Both the position numbers and the translations under genes were made by a program. Shown piece after piece: positions 35,028 to 43,525 of a stretch of DNA of 64,000 bases (its first letter is position 1; every line of letters begins with the position of its first letter). The notes under the pieces were generated by a model, which worked only from the letters and a program-made list of their open reading frames with translations, was not told the origin of the DNA and made no database searches. Source of the stretch: Constrictibacter sp. MBR-5 (GTDB lineage: Bacteria; Pseudomonadota; Alphaproteobacteria; JAJUGE01); assembly GCF_040549485.1 (NCBI RefSeq), contig NZ_JBEPTK010000006.1, positions 124,001-188,000 on the forward strand, in the 5' to 3' direction.

Positions 35028-37328
35028 TCATGCTTCCGCCAAACTGTCGTAGATCTCGTCCTCCTGCGCGAAGTGGAGGCGAAGGATCGCTTCCAACGCA
35101 TGCAGAACCCGCCGGATGTCGGACCGCTCCGCCGCATCCGGGCCCTCGGGGGGGAGATCGCGCACCAGCCGGTTCAGCCGCCGTGCGAGGTGCGCGATCT
35201 CCCGGTGACCGCGGCTGATGGCTGCCATCGGATCACGCCCGCCCAGCATCGGGGCGATCTGCGGATGCAGCACCGCCTCGTCCGCCTGCTCGTGCGGGAC
35301 GATCCGTTCCGCCAGCAGGCGGTTCACCTCGCGCAGTTCACCGACCAGCGACGCTCCGCCGTCGGTGCCGTCCGCCCCATCGAGCAGGTTGGCCGCCCGC
35401 CGCAGCCTGTCGATCACGCCGCGCAGCGCGGCATGGTCGGCGAGCAGCGCCCGGCTCTCCTCCGCGCCCAGTCCAGCGCGTCTCGCCCGGCGGCCGATCG
35501 TCAGTGCCCGCAGCGCGTTCAGGATCACCGCGACGTCGATCCCCTCCTGGACGAGCGCGCCGGCCACCGGCGGCAGCCATCCCAGTGCCGCCACGACCAT
35601 CGCCAGACCCGACAGCGCCATCCCCGCCACCACGCTCTGACGCGCGATCCGGACGGAACGCTGCGCGATGCCGATCCCCTCGGCCAGCCGGTCAAGCCGG
35701 TCGACCAGGAGGACCACGTCCGCCGCCTCGCTCGCCGCCCCGGCGCCGCGCGCGCCCATCGCGACGCCGATGTCGGCGGCGGCCAGCGCCGGCGCGTCGT
35801 TGATGCCGTCGCCGACCATCGCGGTGATGCCGTCCCCGCGCTCGGCGCGCACGGCATCGACCTTGTCGGCCGGGGTGCGTTCGGCGAGGACGGTGTCGAC
35901 GCCAAGGGCGGCGCCGACCGCGTCGGCGATGTCGCTGCGGTCGCCGGTGAGCATGACGATGCGGCCGATGCCGGCGCGGCGGAGGGACCGCAGGGCCCGC
36001 GGCGCCTCGACCCGGATCTCGTCGGCGAGCAGCAGCGCGCCAGCAGGCACCCCGTCGATCGCGACGAAGACCGACGACGCGCCGTCACGTTCCGCCCGAC
36101 GGGCGACCGCGCTCGCCCACGCCGGGGCGGCGTTGCCGTCGAACGCATAGGACATAGCACCGGCACGAACGCCGCGCCCGTCGATCGAGCCGGCAACACC
36201 GGTCCCCGCCGTTTCCGTCACGGCCTGCGGCATGGCGATGTCCAGGCGCCGCTCCTGTGCCGCCGCGACGATGGCGGCAGCCACGACGTGGTGCGACATC
36301 TGCTCCAGCGAGGCGACGAGGCGGAGCAGCTCGTCGCGGTCGATGCCAGCGCCACGCTCGGGTGAGATCTCGATCGCCGTCAGGCGGCCGATCCCGGTGG
36401 TCACCGTGCCGGTCTTGTCGAAGACGACCGTCGCGACCCGCGCCAGCGCCTCAAAGGCGCCCCCCGTCTTGAACAGGAGGCCCCGCCTTGCCGCCGCCGA
36501 CATGCCGGCGACCAGCGCCACGGGTGCCGCCAGGATCAGCGGACACGGTGTGGCCACTACCAGCACCGCCAGCGCCCGGACCGGATCGCCCGACAGCAGC
36601 CATCCGGCGCCCGCCACGACGAGGGCCAGCGGCAGGAGGATCAGCGCATACCGGTCGGCCATCCGCACGAAGGGCGACCGGCTGGACTGGGCGGCCTCGA
36701 CCAGGCGCACGATGCCGGCATAGGTGCTCGCGGCGGCCGGTGCCGTGGCGCGGAGCCGCAGCGGACCGCCGGCATTGACCGATCCGCTCGCGACCGGAGC
36801 GCCGGGGCGGCGCTCGACGGGACGCGCCTCACCGGTCAGCGCCGATTCGTCGAGCGTCGCGGCCTCCCCCGTCACGACGCCGTCGACCGGCAGGACCTCG
36901 CCCGGCTTCACCACGAGGCGGTCGCCGACGGCGACGGCGTCGACGGGGATGTCCTCGATCCGGTCGCCGCTCTCGCGGTGTGCCGTGCGCGGCGCGCGCG
37001 ACAGAAGCGCGGTCAGTTCGCGCCGCGCCCGCCCCTCGGCGAACTCCTCCAAAACGGTCCCGCCGAGATACATCGCCGCCACGACGGCGCCCGCGAGATA
37101 TTCGCCGAGTGCGAGGGAGCCGGCCATCGCGAGGCCGGCGATGATGTCGACGCCGGTTTCGCCGCGCAGCAGCTTGCGGCCCGCCGATACGACCAGCAGC
37201 AGGAGTGCGGGAACCACCGCGGCCGCCCAGAGGATCGCGGCGATGCGATCCGCATCCGCCAGCCACGCCGCGATACCGGCGGCCAGGGCGAGCACGGCTA
37301 GGACGAGCGCCGCCCGATGCGCCGTCAC
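35028..37328 (-). CDS. P1B-5 type heavy-metal P-type ATPase with C-terminal hemerythrin domain
   Basis: A 766-residue membrane pump. Motifs in order: actuator-domain LTGEARP (165–167 TGE), the metal-site helix with T260-P261-C262 (VVATPCPLIL), phosphorylation site D304 in DKTGTVT, and the hinge GDGINDAPAL. The last ~140 residues are a hemerythrin-like four-helix domain with His/Glu ligands (VPHEQADEAVLHPQI, GHREIAHLAR, LHFAQEDEIYD). A TPC motif plus a C-terminal hemerythrin is the mark of the P1B-5 class, of which Nia of Sinorhizobium meliloti handles nickel and iron. The usual N-terminal CxxC metal-binding domain is absent, as in that class. It lies 34 nt downstream of the FAH-family gene. 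Confidence 0.93.
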   Translation of the reverse strand: MTAHRAALVLAVLALAAGIAAWLADADRIAAILWAAAVVPALLLLVVSAGRKLLRGETGVDIIAGLAMAGSLALGEYLAGAVVAAMYLGGTVLEEFAEGRARRELTALLSRAPRTAHRESGDRIEDIPVDAVAVGDRLVVKPGEVLPVDGVVTGEAATLDESALTGEARPVERRPGAPVASGSVNAGGPLRLRATAPAAASTYAGIVRLVEAAQSSRSPFVRMADRYALILLPLALVVAGAGWLLSGDPVRALAVLVVATPCPLILAAPVALVAGMSAAARRGLLFKTGGAFEALARVATVVFDKTGTVTTGIGRLTAIEISPERGAGIDRDELLRLVASLEQMSHHVVAAAIVAAAQERRLDIAMPQAVTETAGTGVAGSIDGRGVRAGAMSYAFDGNAAPAWASAVARRAERDGASSVFVAIDGVPAGALLLADEIRVEAPRALRSLRRAGIGRIVMLTGDRSDIADAVGAALGVDTVLAERTPADKVDAVRAERGDGITAMVGDGINDAPALAAADIGVAMGARGAGAASEAADVVLLVDRLDRLAEGIGIAQRSVRIARQSVVAGMALSGLAMVVAALGWLPPVAGALVQEGIDVAVILNALRALTIGRRARRAGLGAEESRALLADHAALRGVIDRLRRAANLLDGADGTDGGASLVGELREVNRLLAERIVPHEQADEAVLHPQIAPMLGGRDPMAAISRGHREIAHLARRLNRLVRDLPPEGPDAAERSDIRRVLHALEAILRLHFAQEDEIYDSLAEA

Positions 37329-37362
37329 CGCCGCACCGGTGCCGCGCGCGGCGGCATCGCCG

Positions 37363-38148
37363 CTACGCGCCCTCGCGCACGACCGGGTTCTTCAGCACGC
37401 CAATGCCGGTGATTTCCACCTCCACCGTGTCGCCGTGCTTCAGGTTCTCCGTCTTGCCCTCGGTCCCCATCCAGACGACGTCGCCCGGGTGCAGCGTCAT
37501 GTACTGCGACATGCGCGACAGATAGTGCGGGATCTTGAAGATCATGCTGTTGGTCGGAAAGCGGATCTTCTCCGCGCCGTTGACGCGCACGATGGTTTCG
37601 GCGGCGTCGAGGTCGAGGTCGGTCTCGATCCAGGGCCCCATCGGCGCGAAAGTGTCGGTGTTCTTCGCCCGCCACAGGGTCGTGTCCTCGCCCTGCCACG
37701 TCCGCTCGCTGACGTCGTTGCCGATGGTGTAGCCCAGCAGGTGCGACAGGACGTCGGCCTCGGCGACGCGCTTCATCGGCCGGCCGACCACGGCGACGAT
37801 CTCGCCCTCGTACTGGACGCGCTCGGTCGCGTCGGACGGGATGACGATCGTCTCGCCGTCGGCGATGAGGGCGTTCACGGCGCGGTAGCCGATATTGGCC
37901 GTCTTCGGCAGCTTCGGGATCTCGCCGCGGCTGTTCGCGGCGGCCACGGCGTGCTCGGGATAGTTCAGCCCGGCGGCATAGAAGGTGCGCGGCTCCACCG
38001 GCACCAGCAGCCGCACGGAGGCGAAGGGGCGCTTAGCACCCGTCCGCTCGTAGCCGGCGAACGGGTCGCCGCGCACCTCCGCCACGTCGTCGCCCTCAAC
38101 GATGCCGTAGGCGGCACCGCCGTCGGCCTCGTACCGGATCCACCGCAT
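37363..38148 (-). CDS. Fumarylacetoacetate hydrolase family protein
   Basis: A 261-residue enzyme with the FAH fold. Typical blocks are TFYAAGLNYPEHAVAAA, the metal-binding VQYEGEIVAVVGRP (Glu ligands), GYTIGNDVSERTWQ and HPGDVVWMGTEG. Members hydrolyse, decarboxylate or isomerise acyl-pyruvate-type compounds from aromatic or amino-acid breakdown. The ATG at 38148 has GGGGG 5–6 nt upstream; the longer frame to 38247 overlaps the start of the non-coding spacer and lacks support. It lies 38 nt downstream of the FMN oxidase gene and probably forms an operon with it. The substrate is unknown. Confidence 0.92.
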   Translation of the reverse strand: MRWIRYEADGGAAYGIVEGDDVAEVRGDPFAGYERTGAKRPFASVRLLVPVEPRTFYAAGLNYPEHAVAAANSRGEIPKLPKTANIGYRAVNALIADGETIVIPSDATERVQYEGEIVAVVGRPMKRVAEADVLSHLLGYTIGNDVSERTWQGEDTTLWRAKNTDTFAPMGPWIETDLDLDAAETIVRVNGAEKIRFPTNSMIFKIPHYLSRMSQYMTLHPGDVVWMGTEGKTENLKHGDTVEVEITGIGVLKNPVVREGA

Positions 38149-38186
38149 TCTGCTGCCCCCTGCCCGGTTCTTCTTCTCGGCTCGGT

Positions 38187-39383
38187 CTATTCGGCGGCGC
38201 TGACGAGGCCCGGCGAATTGCGCCGCAGATCCTCGGGCCGGTCCCACATCATGAAGTGGGGCCCGAGGTCGGCCAGCGTCGGCGCCCCCATCTGCGCCAT
38301 GGTCATGTCGAGCTCCTCACGCACAATCGTCAGGGCGCGCGCCACGCCCGGCACGCCGCCGGCTGCCGCGCCGTAGAGCGTCGGCCGGCCGAGGAACACG
38401 AACTTGGCACCCATGCAGAGGGCGATCACCACATCGGAGCCGCGACGGATGCCGCTGTCGAGCATCAGGGTCATCCGGTCGCCCACCGCCGCATTGATCG
38501 CCGGCAGCACGTCGAGCGCCGCGGGTGCCCGGTCCAGCTGTCGGCCGCCATGGTTGGAGACGACGAGGCCGTCGACGCCCAGTTCGGCAGCGCGCAGTGC
38601 GTCGTCGGGGTGCATGATCCCCTTGATCACGAAGTTGCCGGGCCAGAGGCGGCGGAAGTCCTCGATATCCTTCCAGGTCACCGAGGCGCGCGTCTGCGAC
38701 GACACGAACGTGGCCACCGCATCGGCATCGGCGTTCGGCCCGGCATAGCGCTGCCAGTTCTGGAACATCGGCATGCCGTGCTTGAGATAGTCGGACAGCC
38801 AGCCGGGATAGCGCAGCGCGTCGAGCTTGGTCAGCAGGCTGAGCCGCAGCGGCCGTGTGAAGCCGTTGCGCATGTTGCGCTCGCGCTTCGAGCCGGCCGG
38901 TACGTCGACGGTCACCACCAGCGTCGACAGACCGGCGTCGTGCGCCCGGCGGATGATGTCCTCGGAAATCTTGCGGTCGCGCGCCGGATAGAGCTGGTAC
39001 CAGCCATGGTCGGGAGCCACGCGGCCGAGATCCTCGATCAGGCCGGTGCCGGTCCCCGACATGACGAAGGGCAGGTTCGCGTCACGCGCCGCCTCGGCGA
39101 GCATCATGTCGGCGCCAGGCCGGAACAGGGCGGCGAGCCCCGTCGGCGAGATGCCGAACGGGCTGGCATAGGTGCGGCCGAACAGCGTCGCCGTCTGGTC
39201 CCGCTTCGAGACGTCGACCATGTAGCGCGGCACGATCGCCTTGTCGCGAAAGGCCCGCTCGTTGCGCGTCAGGCCGTCCTCGTCGTCGCAGCCGCCCTCG
39301 ATGAAGTCGAACGCGATCTTCGGCATCCGCTTCTTCGCCAGCTTGCGCAGGTCGTCGACATTGACCGCCCGGTCGAGATCCAT
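38187..39383 (-). CDS. FMN-dependent alpha-hydroxy-acid oxidase / L-lactate dehydrogenase family
   Basis: A 398-residue FMN enzyme that oxidises 2-hydroxy acids (lactate, glycolate, mandelate) to 2-oxo acids. Landmarks are FDFIEGGCDDEDGL near the N-terminus, SPTGLAALFRPGAD, WYQLYPARDRK, the FMN/active-site block VSNHGGRQLDRAPAAL (catalytic His) and DSGIRRGSDVVIALCMGA. The loop residues do not settle lactate versus other acids. The ATG is preceded by GGGGAG. It is the first gene of a pair with the FAH-family protein, and is divergent from a Crp/Fnr regulator across ~250 bp. Confidence 0.92.
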   Translation of the reverse strand: MDLDRAVNVDDLRKLAKKRMPKIAFDFIEGGCDDEDGLTRNERAFRDKAIVPRYMVDVSKRDQTATLFGRTYASPFGISPTGLAALFRPGADMMLAEAARDANLPFVMSGTGTGLIEDLGRVAPDHGWYQLYPARDRKISEDIIRRAHDAGLSTLVVTVDVPAGSKRERNMRNGFTRPLRLSLLTKLDALRYPGWLSDYLKHGMPMFQNWQRYAGPNADADAVATFVSSQTRASVTWKDIEDFRRLWPGNFVIKGIMHPDDALRAAELGVDGLVVSNHGGRQLDRAPAALDVLPAINAAVGDRMTLMLDSGIRRGSDVVIALCMGAKFVFLGRPTLYGAAAGGVPGVARALTIVREELDMTMAQMGAPTLADLGPHFMMWDRPEDLRRNSPGLVSAAE

Positions 39384-39633
39384 GGTCGTCCGCTCCCCAT
39401 TCTTCGCGAGCCGCGCCGTCCTCTGGCCGGCTCTTGCCCTCGCCCGCGTTTCGCGCCCTATTCTGATCCGGGCGCGCCCGGCATCCAAGTGGTACCCGTT
39501 CGGCGTAATCTGCTTATCCGAGTGCCTTAAGTCACACGAATCGCGCCCATTCGTGGCAAACTGCGCCCGGTGCCGGATCGGCAGGATGTCGGACCGGCAC
39601 CAGCTGTGACGTGACAGGGATGGGGAGTGCAGG

Positions 39634-40341
39634 ATGAGCAGGCTGTCGGGGATCGCGCTGCTCGCCTCGTTGAAGCCGGACGAACTGGCCGAGGTGGAGC
39701 GCCATTGCCGCTGGCACCGCTACTGCAAAGGGGACCAGATCGTCGAGCGGGCCGGCGAGAACCGCGACGTCTATTTCGTCATCGACGGCGTGGTCGAGAT
39801 CGTCAACCACTCGATATCCGGCCGGGCGGTGGCGTACGCCGACCTCTGCGCCGGGCACTTCTTCGGCGAGCTGGCGGCGATCGACAACGAGCCCCGGTCC
39901 GCCAGCGTGGTGGCACGCACCGACTGTGTCCTGGCCTCCATTCCCCCGGCCGACTTCACGTCGCTCCTGCTCAAGCACCCCGAGATGACGCTCTACGTCA
40001 TGCGGCGGCTGGCGTCGGTCATCCGGATCTGCGACGAGCGCATCATGGATCTCGCCACCCTGGGTGCCATGCAGCGCGTCGTGGTCGAGCTGATCCGACT
40101 GTCGCGCCCGGATCCGGCCGTGCACGGCCGCTGGCTGGTCTATCCGGCGCCGCCGCAGCGCGAGACGGCGGTGAAGGCCGCCACCACCCGCGAGACGGTG
40201 GCACGCGTGTTCACCCAGTTGCAGGAGACCGGCCTGGTCTTCCGCAAGGACAAGACCCTCTACATCCGGGACAAGCCCGAGTTGGAGCGGCTCGCCCAGC
40301 GCCTGGACCCGAACGCCGGCAAGGCGATGCGCAACCTCTGA
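39634..40341 (+). CDS. Crp/Fnr family transcriptional regulator
   Basis: A 235-residue regulator. The N-terminal cyclic-nucleotide-binding barrel carries FFGELAAIDNEPRSASVVAR, close to the cAMP-pocket consensus (GE…RSA). A dimerisation helix follows, and a winged helix-turn-helix sits at residues ~180–215 (ATTRETVARVFTQLQETGLV). No Fnr-type N-terminal cysteines are present, so oxygen sensing by an iron–sulfur cluster is unlikely. It faces the FMN oxidase gene divergently, and may control that operon. RBS: GGGGA, 6 nt before ATG. Confidence 0.93.
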   Translation: MSRLSGIALLASLKPDELAEVERHCRWHRYCKGDQIVERAGENRDVYFVIDGVVEIVNHSISGRAVAYADLCAGHFFGELAAIDNEPRSASVVARTDCVLASIPPADFTSLLLKHPEMTLYVMRRLASVIRICDERIMDLATLGAMQRVVVELIRLSRPDPAVHGRWLVYPAPPQRETAVKAATTRETVARVFTQLQETGLVFRKDKTLYIRDKPELERLAQRLDPNAGKAMRNL

Positions 40342-40439
40342 GGCGCGCCGGCACCGGCCTCGCCGCCCCTTCGCCGCGCCACTTCTCTCGCGCCCCGTCC
40401 TGGGCGACAGTGCGGGCGAGCCATTCGGGGGAACAGCCC

Positions 40440-41363
40440 ATGCGTCCGACCGCCCGCCTCGCCGCTGCTCTTTTGCTGGCGGTAGGCACCGTCCTGCCTG
40501 CCCATGCCTTCGCACCGTCCGAGACCGCCGATGCGGCATTGGCGGACCTGAACAAGGCCGCGCGTGCGGCCTATGCCCTCGGCAAGGCCGAGAACCTGGC
40601 CCGCACCGGGCCGGTCATCCTGGTCGAGAATGATCTGATCTTCATCCGCGACGGCGAGCGGACGGTGGTTCCCTACCTGCCGCCGCTCTACACGACCCTG
40701 AAGAACGTTTCCCACATCGCACTCGGCACCATCGTGCTGCTCCAAGCCTATGCCGACCGGCCGGACACAGCGGAGCGTTGGCGCGATTCCCTGACCGACC
40801 TGCGCGACAAGGTGCGGACCGCCCGCCCGCTGTTCGCCCAGTCCGGCCTGGAGGGCGCGGCACTGTCGCGCAACGAGGCTCATGCCGACGCGATGCTCGC
40901 CTTCATCGACGGCGTCCTCGAACGCGGCGTGGCCTCCGCCGCCGAGGTCGAGGCGGTCGCACGCGCGGCCGCCCTGGTCCTGCTGGCCAACGGCAGCGAC
41001 GCCGCGCGCATCCAGCTCGATGCGATGCACGAGAAGGTCCAGGCGTGGCGGGCCGGCCTGAAGCCGGGCGAGTGGGAGACGACGCGCGTCATGGTGCTCG
41101 GCCCGCGGATGCCGCGCGAGGGCAACCTGCAGTTCGAGTATTTCGTCTACGCCATGGGGCGCAACGCCATCGACCGGCGGCTGATCTATGCCGAGACGAT
41201 CTTCGATCCCCAGGGCCAGTACGGCCTGCTCGGCACCGTCGTCACGGACCGCCGCCTCGCCGCCGCGATGTTCGGCGACGAGATGCGCATGGACCGCGAC
41301 TTCATGGCCGACGGCGCCCAGGCGCACCTGCTGCGGATGTTCGGCAAACTCGGGACGGAATAG
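40440..41363 (+). CDS. Secreted hypothetical protein
   Basis: A 307-residue protein with a clean signal peptide (LAAALLLAVGTVLPAHAFA). The mature part is helical and polar, with TGPVILVENDLIFIRDGERT, VPYLPPLYTTLKNVSHIALG and EGNLQFEYFVYAMGRNAIDRR. No known domain is recognised, and the absence of Cys and catalytic-looking motifs suggests a periplasmic binding or structural role, not an enzyme. It is about 100 nt downstream of the Crp/Fnr gene in the same direction; co-transcription is possible. Confidence 0.8.
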   Translation: MRPTARLAAALLLAVGTVLPAHAFAPSETADAALADLNKAARAAYALGKAENLARTGPVILVENDLIFIRDGERTVVPYLPPLYTTLKNVSHIALGTIVLLQAYADRPDTAERWRDSLTDLRDKVRTARPLFAQSGLEGAALSRNEAHADAMLAFIDGVLERGVASAAEVEAVARAAALVLLANGSDAARIQLDAMHEKVQAWRAGLKPGEWETTRVMVLGPRMPREGNLQFEYFVYAMGRNAIDRRLIYAETIFDPQGQYGLLGTVVTDRRLAAAMFGDEMRMDRDFMADGAQAHLLRMFGKLGTE

Positions 41364-41431
41364 CCGTCCTGGAGAGGAACCTTCGGCGTCGTCCGTGGTT
41401 GGAACGGATGAAGAACACGCGAAGGTGAATC

Positions 41432-41656
41432 ATGTCCGACACGCACGAGAATCCCAAGCTCGACCCGACCCCCGGCTCCAACACCGCAAAGGATCCGGAC
41501 GATTGGGTATCCGGCGACGAGCCGATGACCGGCGCCCAGGCGTCCTACCTGACCACGCTGTGCGAAGAGGCGCATATCGAGCCGCCGCCCGGCACGATGA
41601 CCAAGGCGGACGCCTCGAAGATGATCGACGACCTGAAGGCCAAGCTGGGGCGCTGA
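41432..41656 (+). CDS. DUF3072 small protein
   Basis: A 74-residue acidic, hydrophilic protein with the DUF3072 core (DDWVSGDEPMTGAQASYLTT; KADASKMIDDLKAKL). Family members are short proteins of unknown function. The disordered, Pro/Thr/Asp-rich N-terminus (NPKLDPTPGSNTAKDPD) and a helical C-terminus are visible. A nested hairpin pair follows the stop, then another small hydrophilic protein gene. Confidence 0.88.
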   Translation: MSDTHENPKLDPTPGSNTAKDPDDWVSGDEPMTGAQASYLTTLCEEAHIEPPPGTMTKADASKMIDDLKAKLGR

Positions 41657-41674
41657 TCCGGAACCGCGGCCCCC

Positions 41675-41720
41675 GCCGGCCTGTTGTATTGGCAGGCCGG
41701 CCGCCGGATGCGCCGGCGGC
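41675..41720 (+). terminator. Nested hairpins after the DUF3072 gene
   Basis: A 9-bp stem GCCGGCCTG (41675–41683) / CAGGCCGGC (41693–41701) is followed at once by an 8-bp stem GCCGCCGG (41700–41707) / CCGGCGGC (41713–41720). They share bases, so they are mutually exclusive structures. They lie between two small genes and could act as terminator or attenuator. Confidence 0.5.
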
Positions 41721-41746
41721 CGCCTCCCGCTAAGAGAGGATCAGAC

Positions 41747-41968
41747 ATGGCCAACGCCAGCGGCAAAAAGATGGGCCCCGGCGCCCAGGGCAAGCACTCC
41801 GGCACCGGCGCCATGACGGACCTCCAGGAAGACCTGGTCGGCGAGAACGACGTTCTCAACAATCGCGACAAGGCCAGCCGCGGCGAGATGCGCGGCATGG
41901 ACGGCAAGGGCGACCAGACGGACCAGTACCAGGACCATTCCGCCAACCGCCGCACCAAACAGGACTGA
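41747..41968 (+). CDS. Small glycine- and charge-rich protein
   Basis: A 73-residue, very hydrophilic protein without hydrophobic core (KKMGPGAQGKHSGTGAMTD; RGEMRGMDGKGDQTDQYQD), probably disordered. The ATG has AGAGAGGA 6 nt upstream, better than an upstream ATG at 41684 that would read through hairpins. Similar Gly/Asp/Lys-rich short proteins are often stress-induced in alphaproteobacteria, but no family is assigned. It is followed by a strong hairpin and then tRNA-Ser. Confidence 0.7.
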   Translation: MANASGKKMGPGAQGKHSGTGAMTDLQEDLVGENDVLNNRDKASRGEMRGMDGKGDQTDQYQDHSANRRTKQD

Positions 41969-41974
41969 CGCGCC

Positions 41975-42006
41975 GTTGCGGGAGGCGGAGAACCACCTCC
42001 CGCAAC
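41975..42006 (+). terminator. Strong hairpin upstream of tRNA-Ser
   Basis: Perfect 11-bp arms GTTGCGGGAGG (41975–41985) and CCTCCCGCAAC (41996–42006) with a 10-nt loop begin 6 nt after the small-protein stop. It is the strongest hairpin in the window and separates protein genes from the tRNA. Confidence 0.65.
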
Positions 42007-42058
42007 CCAAACCGGTTGCCATCCCCCCCGCCCGGCCGCTAAGACGCGATACCGCGAC

Positions 42059-42148
42059 GGATGGGTGGCAGAGCGGTTGAATGCACCGGTCTTGAAAACC
42101 GGCGGGGGCGCAAGCCCCTCGTGGGTTCGAATCCCACCCCATCCGCCA
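42059..42148 (+). tRNA. tRNA-Ser (anticodon UGA)
   Basis: 90 nt. The acceptor arms GGATGGG and CCCATCC pair, with discriminator G and an encoded CCA. The anticodon stem CCGGT/ACCGG encloses loop CTTGAAA with anticodon TGA. A long class II variable arm (GGGGGCGCAAGCCCCT) and the T arm GTGGGTTCGAATCCCAC are intact. The anticodon decodes UCA and related serine codons. Confidence 0.97.
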
Positions 42149-42292
42149 CTCTGGAACATAAGTGGGAACGCCGTTCGCCGCCGTTCCTACGCCATTCGCT
42201 GAAACCAGGACCCTCAGGAGGTCGTTTCGCGAGCCCATGATCCGTACTTCGCGCTCGGCGACCACCGCGCCCGAGCTGGACCAGCGGAGCAG
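42143..42292 (-). pseudogene. Possible C-terminal remnant of a recombinase-family protein at the tRNA-Ser end
   Basis: On the minus strand a frame entering the tRNA 3' end reads …VVAEREVRIMGSRNDLLRVL…VPTYVPEWR. This resembles, from memory, the tail of large serine-recombinase-family proteins of alphaproteobacteria (pattern EVRIMGSK-x2-LLR-x-L, then GVPSFVPKWR). No start or catalytic part is present; upstream the frame runs into unrelated DNA before the AraC gene. If correct, it marks an old integration at tRNA-Ser. The assignment needs a database search. Confidence 0.35.
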
Positions 42293-42361
42293 GTGGGTAT
42301 CCGGCGGCGAACCGGTGCCGTCTCTCCAAAAGGGGGGACACCGAAAGCGGAGTGATATCGT

Positions 42362-43393
42362 TCACGCCGAATGCAGCGCCGACATCCCTGTGAACCGCTG
42401 CCGGTAGCGGGTCGGCGTGATCCCGACCTGACGCTTGAAGATGCGGCGGAAGAAGACCGGGTCGGCATAGCCCACGGCGAACGCAATCGCGTCGACGGGC
42501 GCGTCCGTGGTCTCGAGCATCTGCTTGGCCTCCTCCAGACGCAGCGCCTGGACGTACTCGACCGGCCCGTATCCCGTCGCCTTGCGGAATCGGCGCGAGA
42601 AGGTGCGGTCGGGCAGGCCCGCCACCTCGGCCATGCGCGCCACCGGGCTCTCGGCGGTGTAGTTGTCGGCGATCCAGAGCTGCGCGCTTCCGATCGCGGC
42701 GTCCTCGTGCTGGCGCGGGCGGGCCATGGCGGCGAAGGGCAGTTGGCCGTCCGTCTTGTCGCCGATCACGAAGACCTTTGACAGGCGCCGCGCCTCCGTC
42801 TCGCCCGCGAAGCGCGCGACGAGGTAGAGCCCGAGTTCGCTCCAGGTCGAGGCGCCGCCGGCGGTGACGATGCGATGCTCGGCCCCGGCCGGGCACAGGA
42901 TCCGCTCGGGGCGCAGCTTCACGCCCGGATAGAACTCGCGGAAGATCGGGGCGACCGACCAGTGCGTCGTCGCCTCGATTCCGTCGAGAAGCCCCGCCTC
43001 GGCGAGAAACAGCGAGCCCGAGCAGATCGAGCCGACCACCGCGCCCTGTCCGTGCATCCGGCGCAGCCACGCGGCCTCTTCGCCCCATTTGCCGCGCGGG
43101 TCGAAATCGACCGGCAGGCCGAGGTCGGTCACTATCACGATGTCGGGCGCGGGCGGTGCGTGCAGCGGGGCCTCGACCGCGATCACCGGCCCCGCGGGAG
43201 AGGCGGCCGGCTCGCCTGTGACCGACACCAGCCGCGGCGCGAAATAGCAGGCCGCGGCCTCCGGCTCACCGGTGATCGGCTGCCAGGTGCGCCCGGCCAG
43301 CCCGAAGAGTTCGTGCAGGCAGTAGAGCGCGCCCGGGAAGGATTCCGGCAGGACGAGCAGGCTGACGGTCAGCGTAGGCGACGTATCGTTCAT
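42362..43393 (-). CDS. GlxA/FtrA-type AraC family transcriptional regulator
   Basis: A 343-residue regulator. The N-terminal DJ-1/PfpI-like (glutamine-amidotransferase-like) domain spans residues ~5–190, with GAVVGSICSGSLFLAEAGLL around the nucleophile-elbow cysteine. The C-terminal AraC double helix-turn-helix follows (VARMAEVAGLPDRTFSRRFR; AVDAIAFAVGYADPVFFRR-like segment). The long upstream frame to 44590 is antisense to the methyltransferase and is not coding. It is divergent from the methyltransferase gene, which it may regulate. Confidence 0.92.
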   Translation of the reverse strand: MNDTSPTLTVSLLVLPESFPGALYCLHELFGLAGRTWQPITGEPEAAACYFAPRLVSVTGEPAASPAGPVIAVEAPLHAPPAPDIVIVTDLGLPVDFDPRGKWGEEAAWLRRMHGQGAVVGSICSGSLFLAEAGLLDGIEATTHWSVAPIFREFYPGVKLRPERILCPAGAEHRIVTAGGASTWSELGLYLVARFAGETEARRLSKVFVIGDKTDGQLPFAAMARPRQHEDAAIGSAQLWIADNYTAESPVARMAEVAGLPDRTFSRRFRKATGYGPVEYVQALRLEEAKQMLETTDAPVDAIAFAVGYADPVFFRRIFKRQVGITPTRYRQRFTGMSALHSA

Positions 43394-43434
43394 GCTCCGA
43401 TCATGGCCGAAATACAGGAGTGAATCGAGAAGAA

Positions 43435-43453
43435 CGGCCAGCCTTAATGGCCG
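43435..43453. promoter_or_regulatory. Inverted repeat between AraC-type regulator and methyltransferase genes
   Basis: Perfect 6-bp arms CGGCCA (43435–43440) and TGGCCG (43448–43453) with a 7-bp A/T-containing spacer lie in the 132-bp divergent promoter region. It may be a binding site for the AraC-type regulator, although AraC proteins more often use direct repeats. Confidence 0.3.
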
Positions 43454-43525
43454 GAATGCCCCTTTTTCGGCGGTTTCGTCTCTCACGCACGGGTCGACAT
43501 CGGGCCCATCTCCGCCCCGAATGCA

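Noticed and set aside
42039-42148. Minus-strand peptides resembling GFEPTRGLRPRRF or WDSNPRGACAPAG over tRNA-Ser
   Set aside because: This is the familiar spurious translation of the antisense strand of a tRNA-Ser gene.
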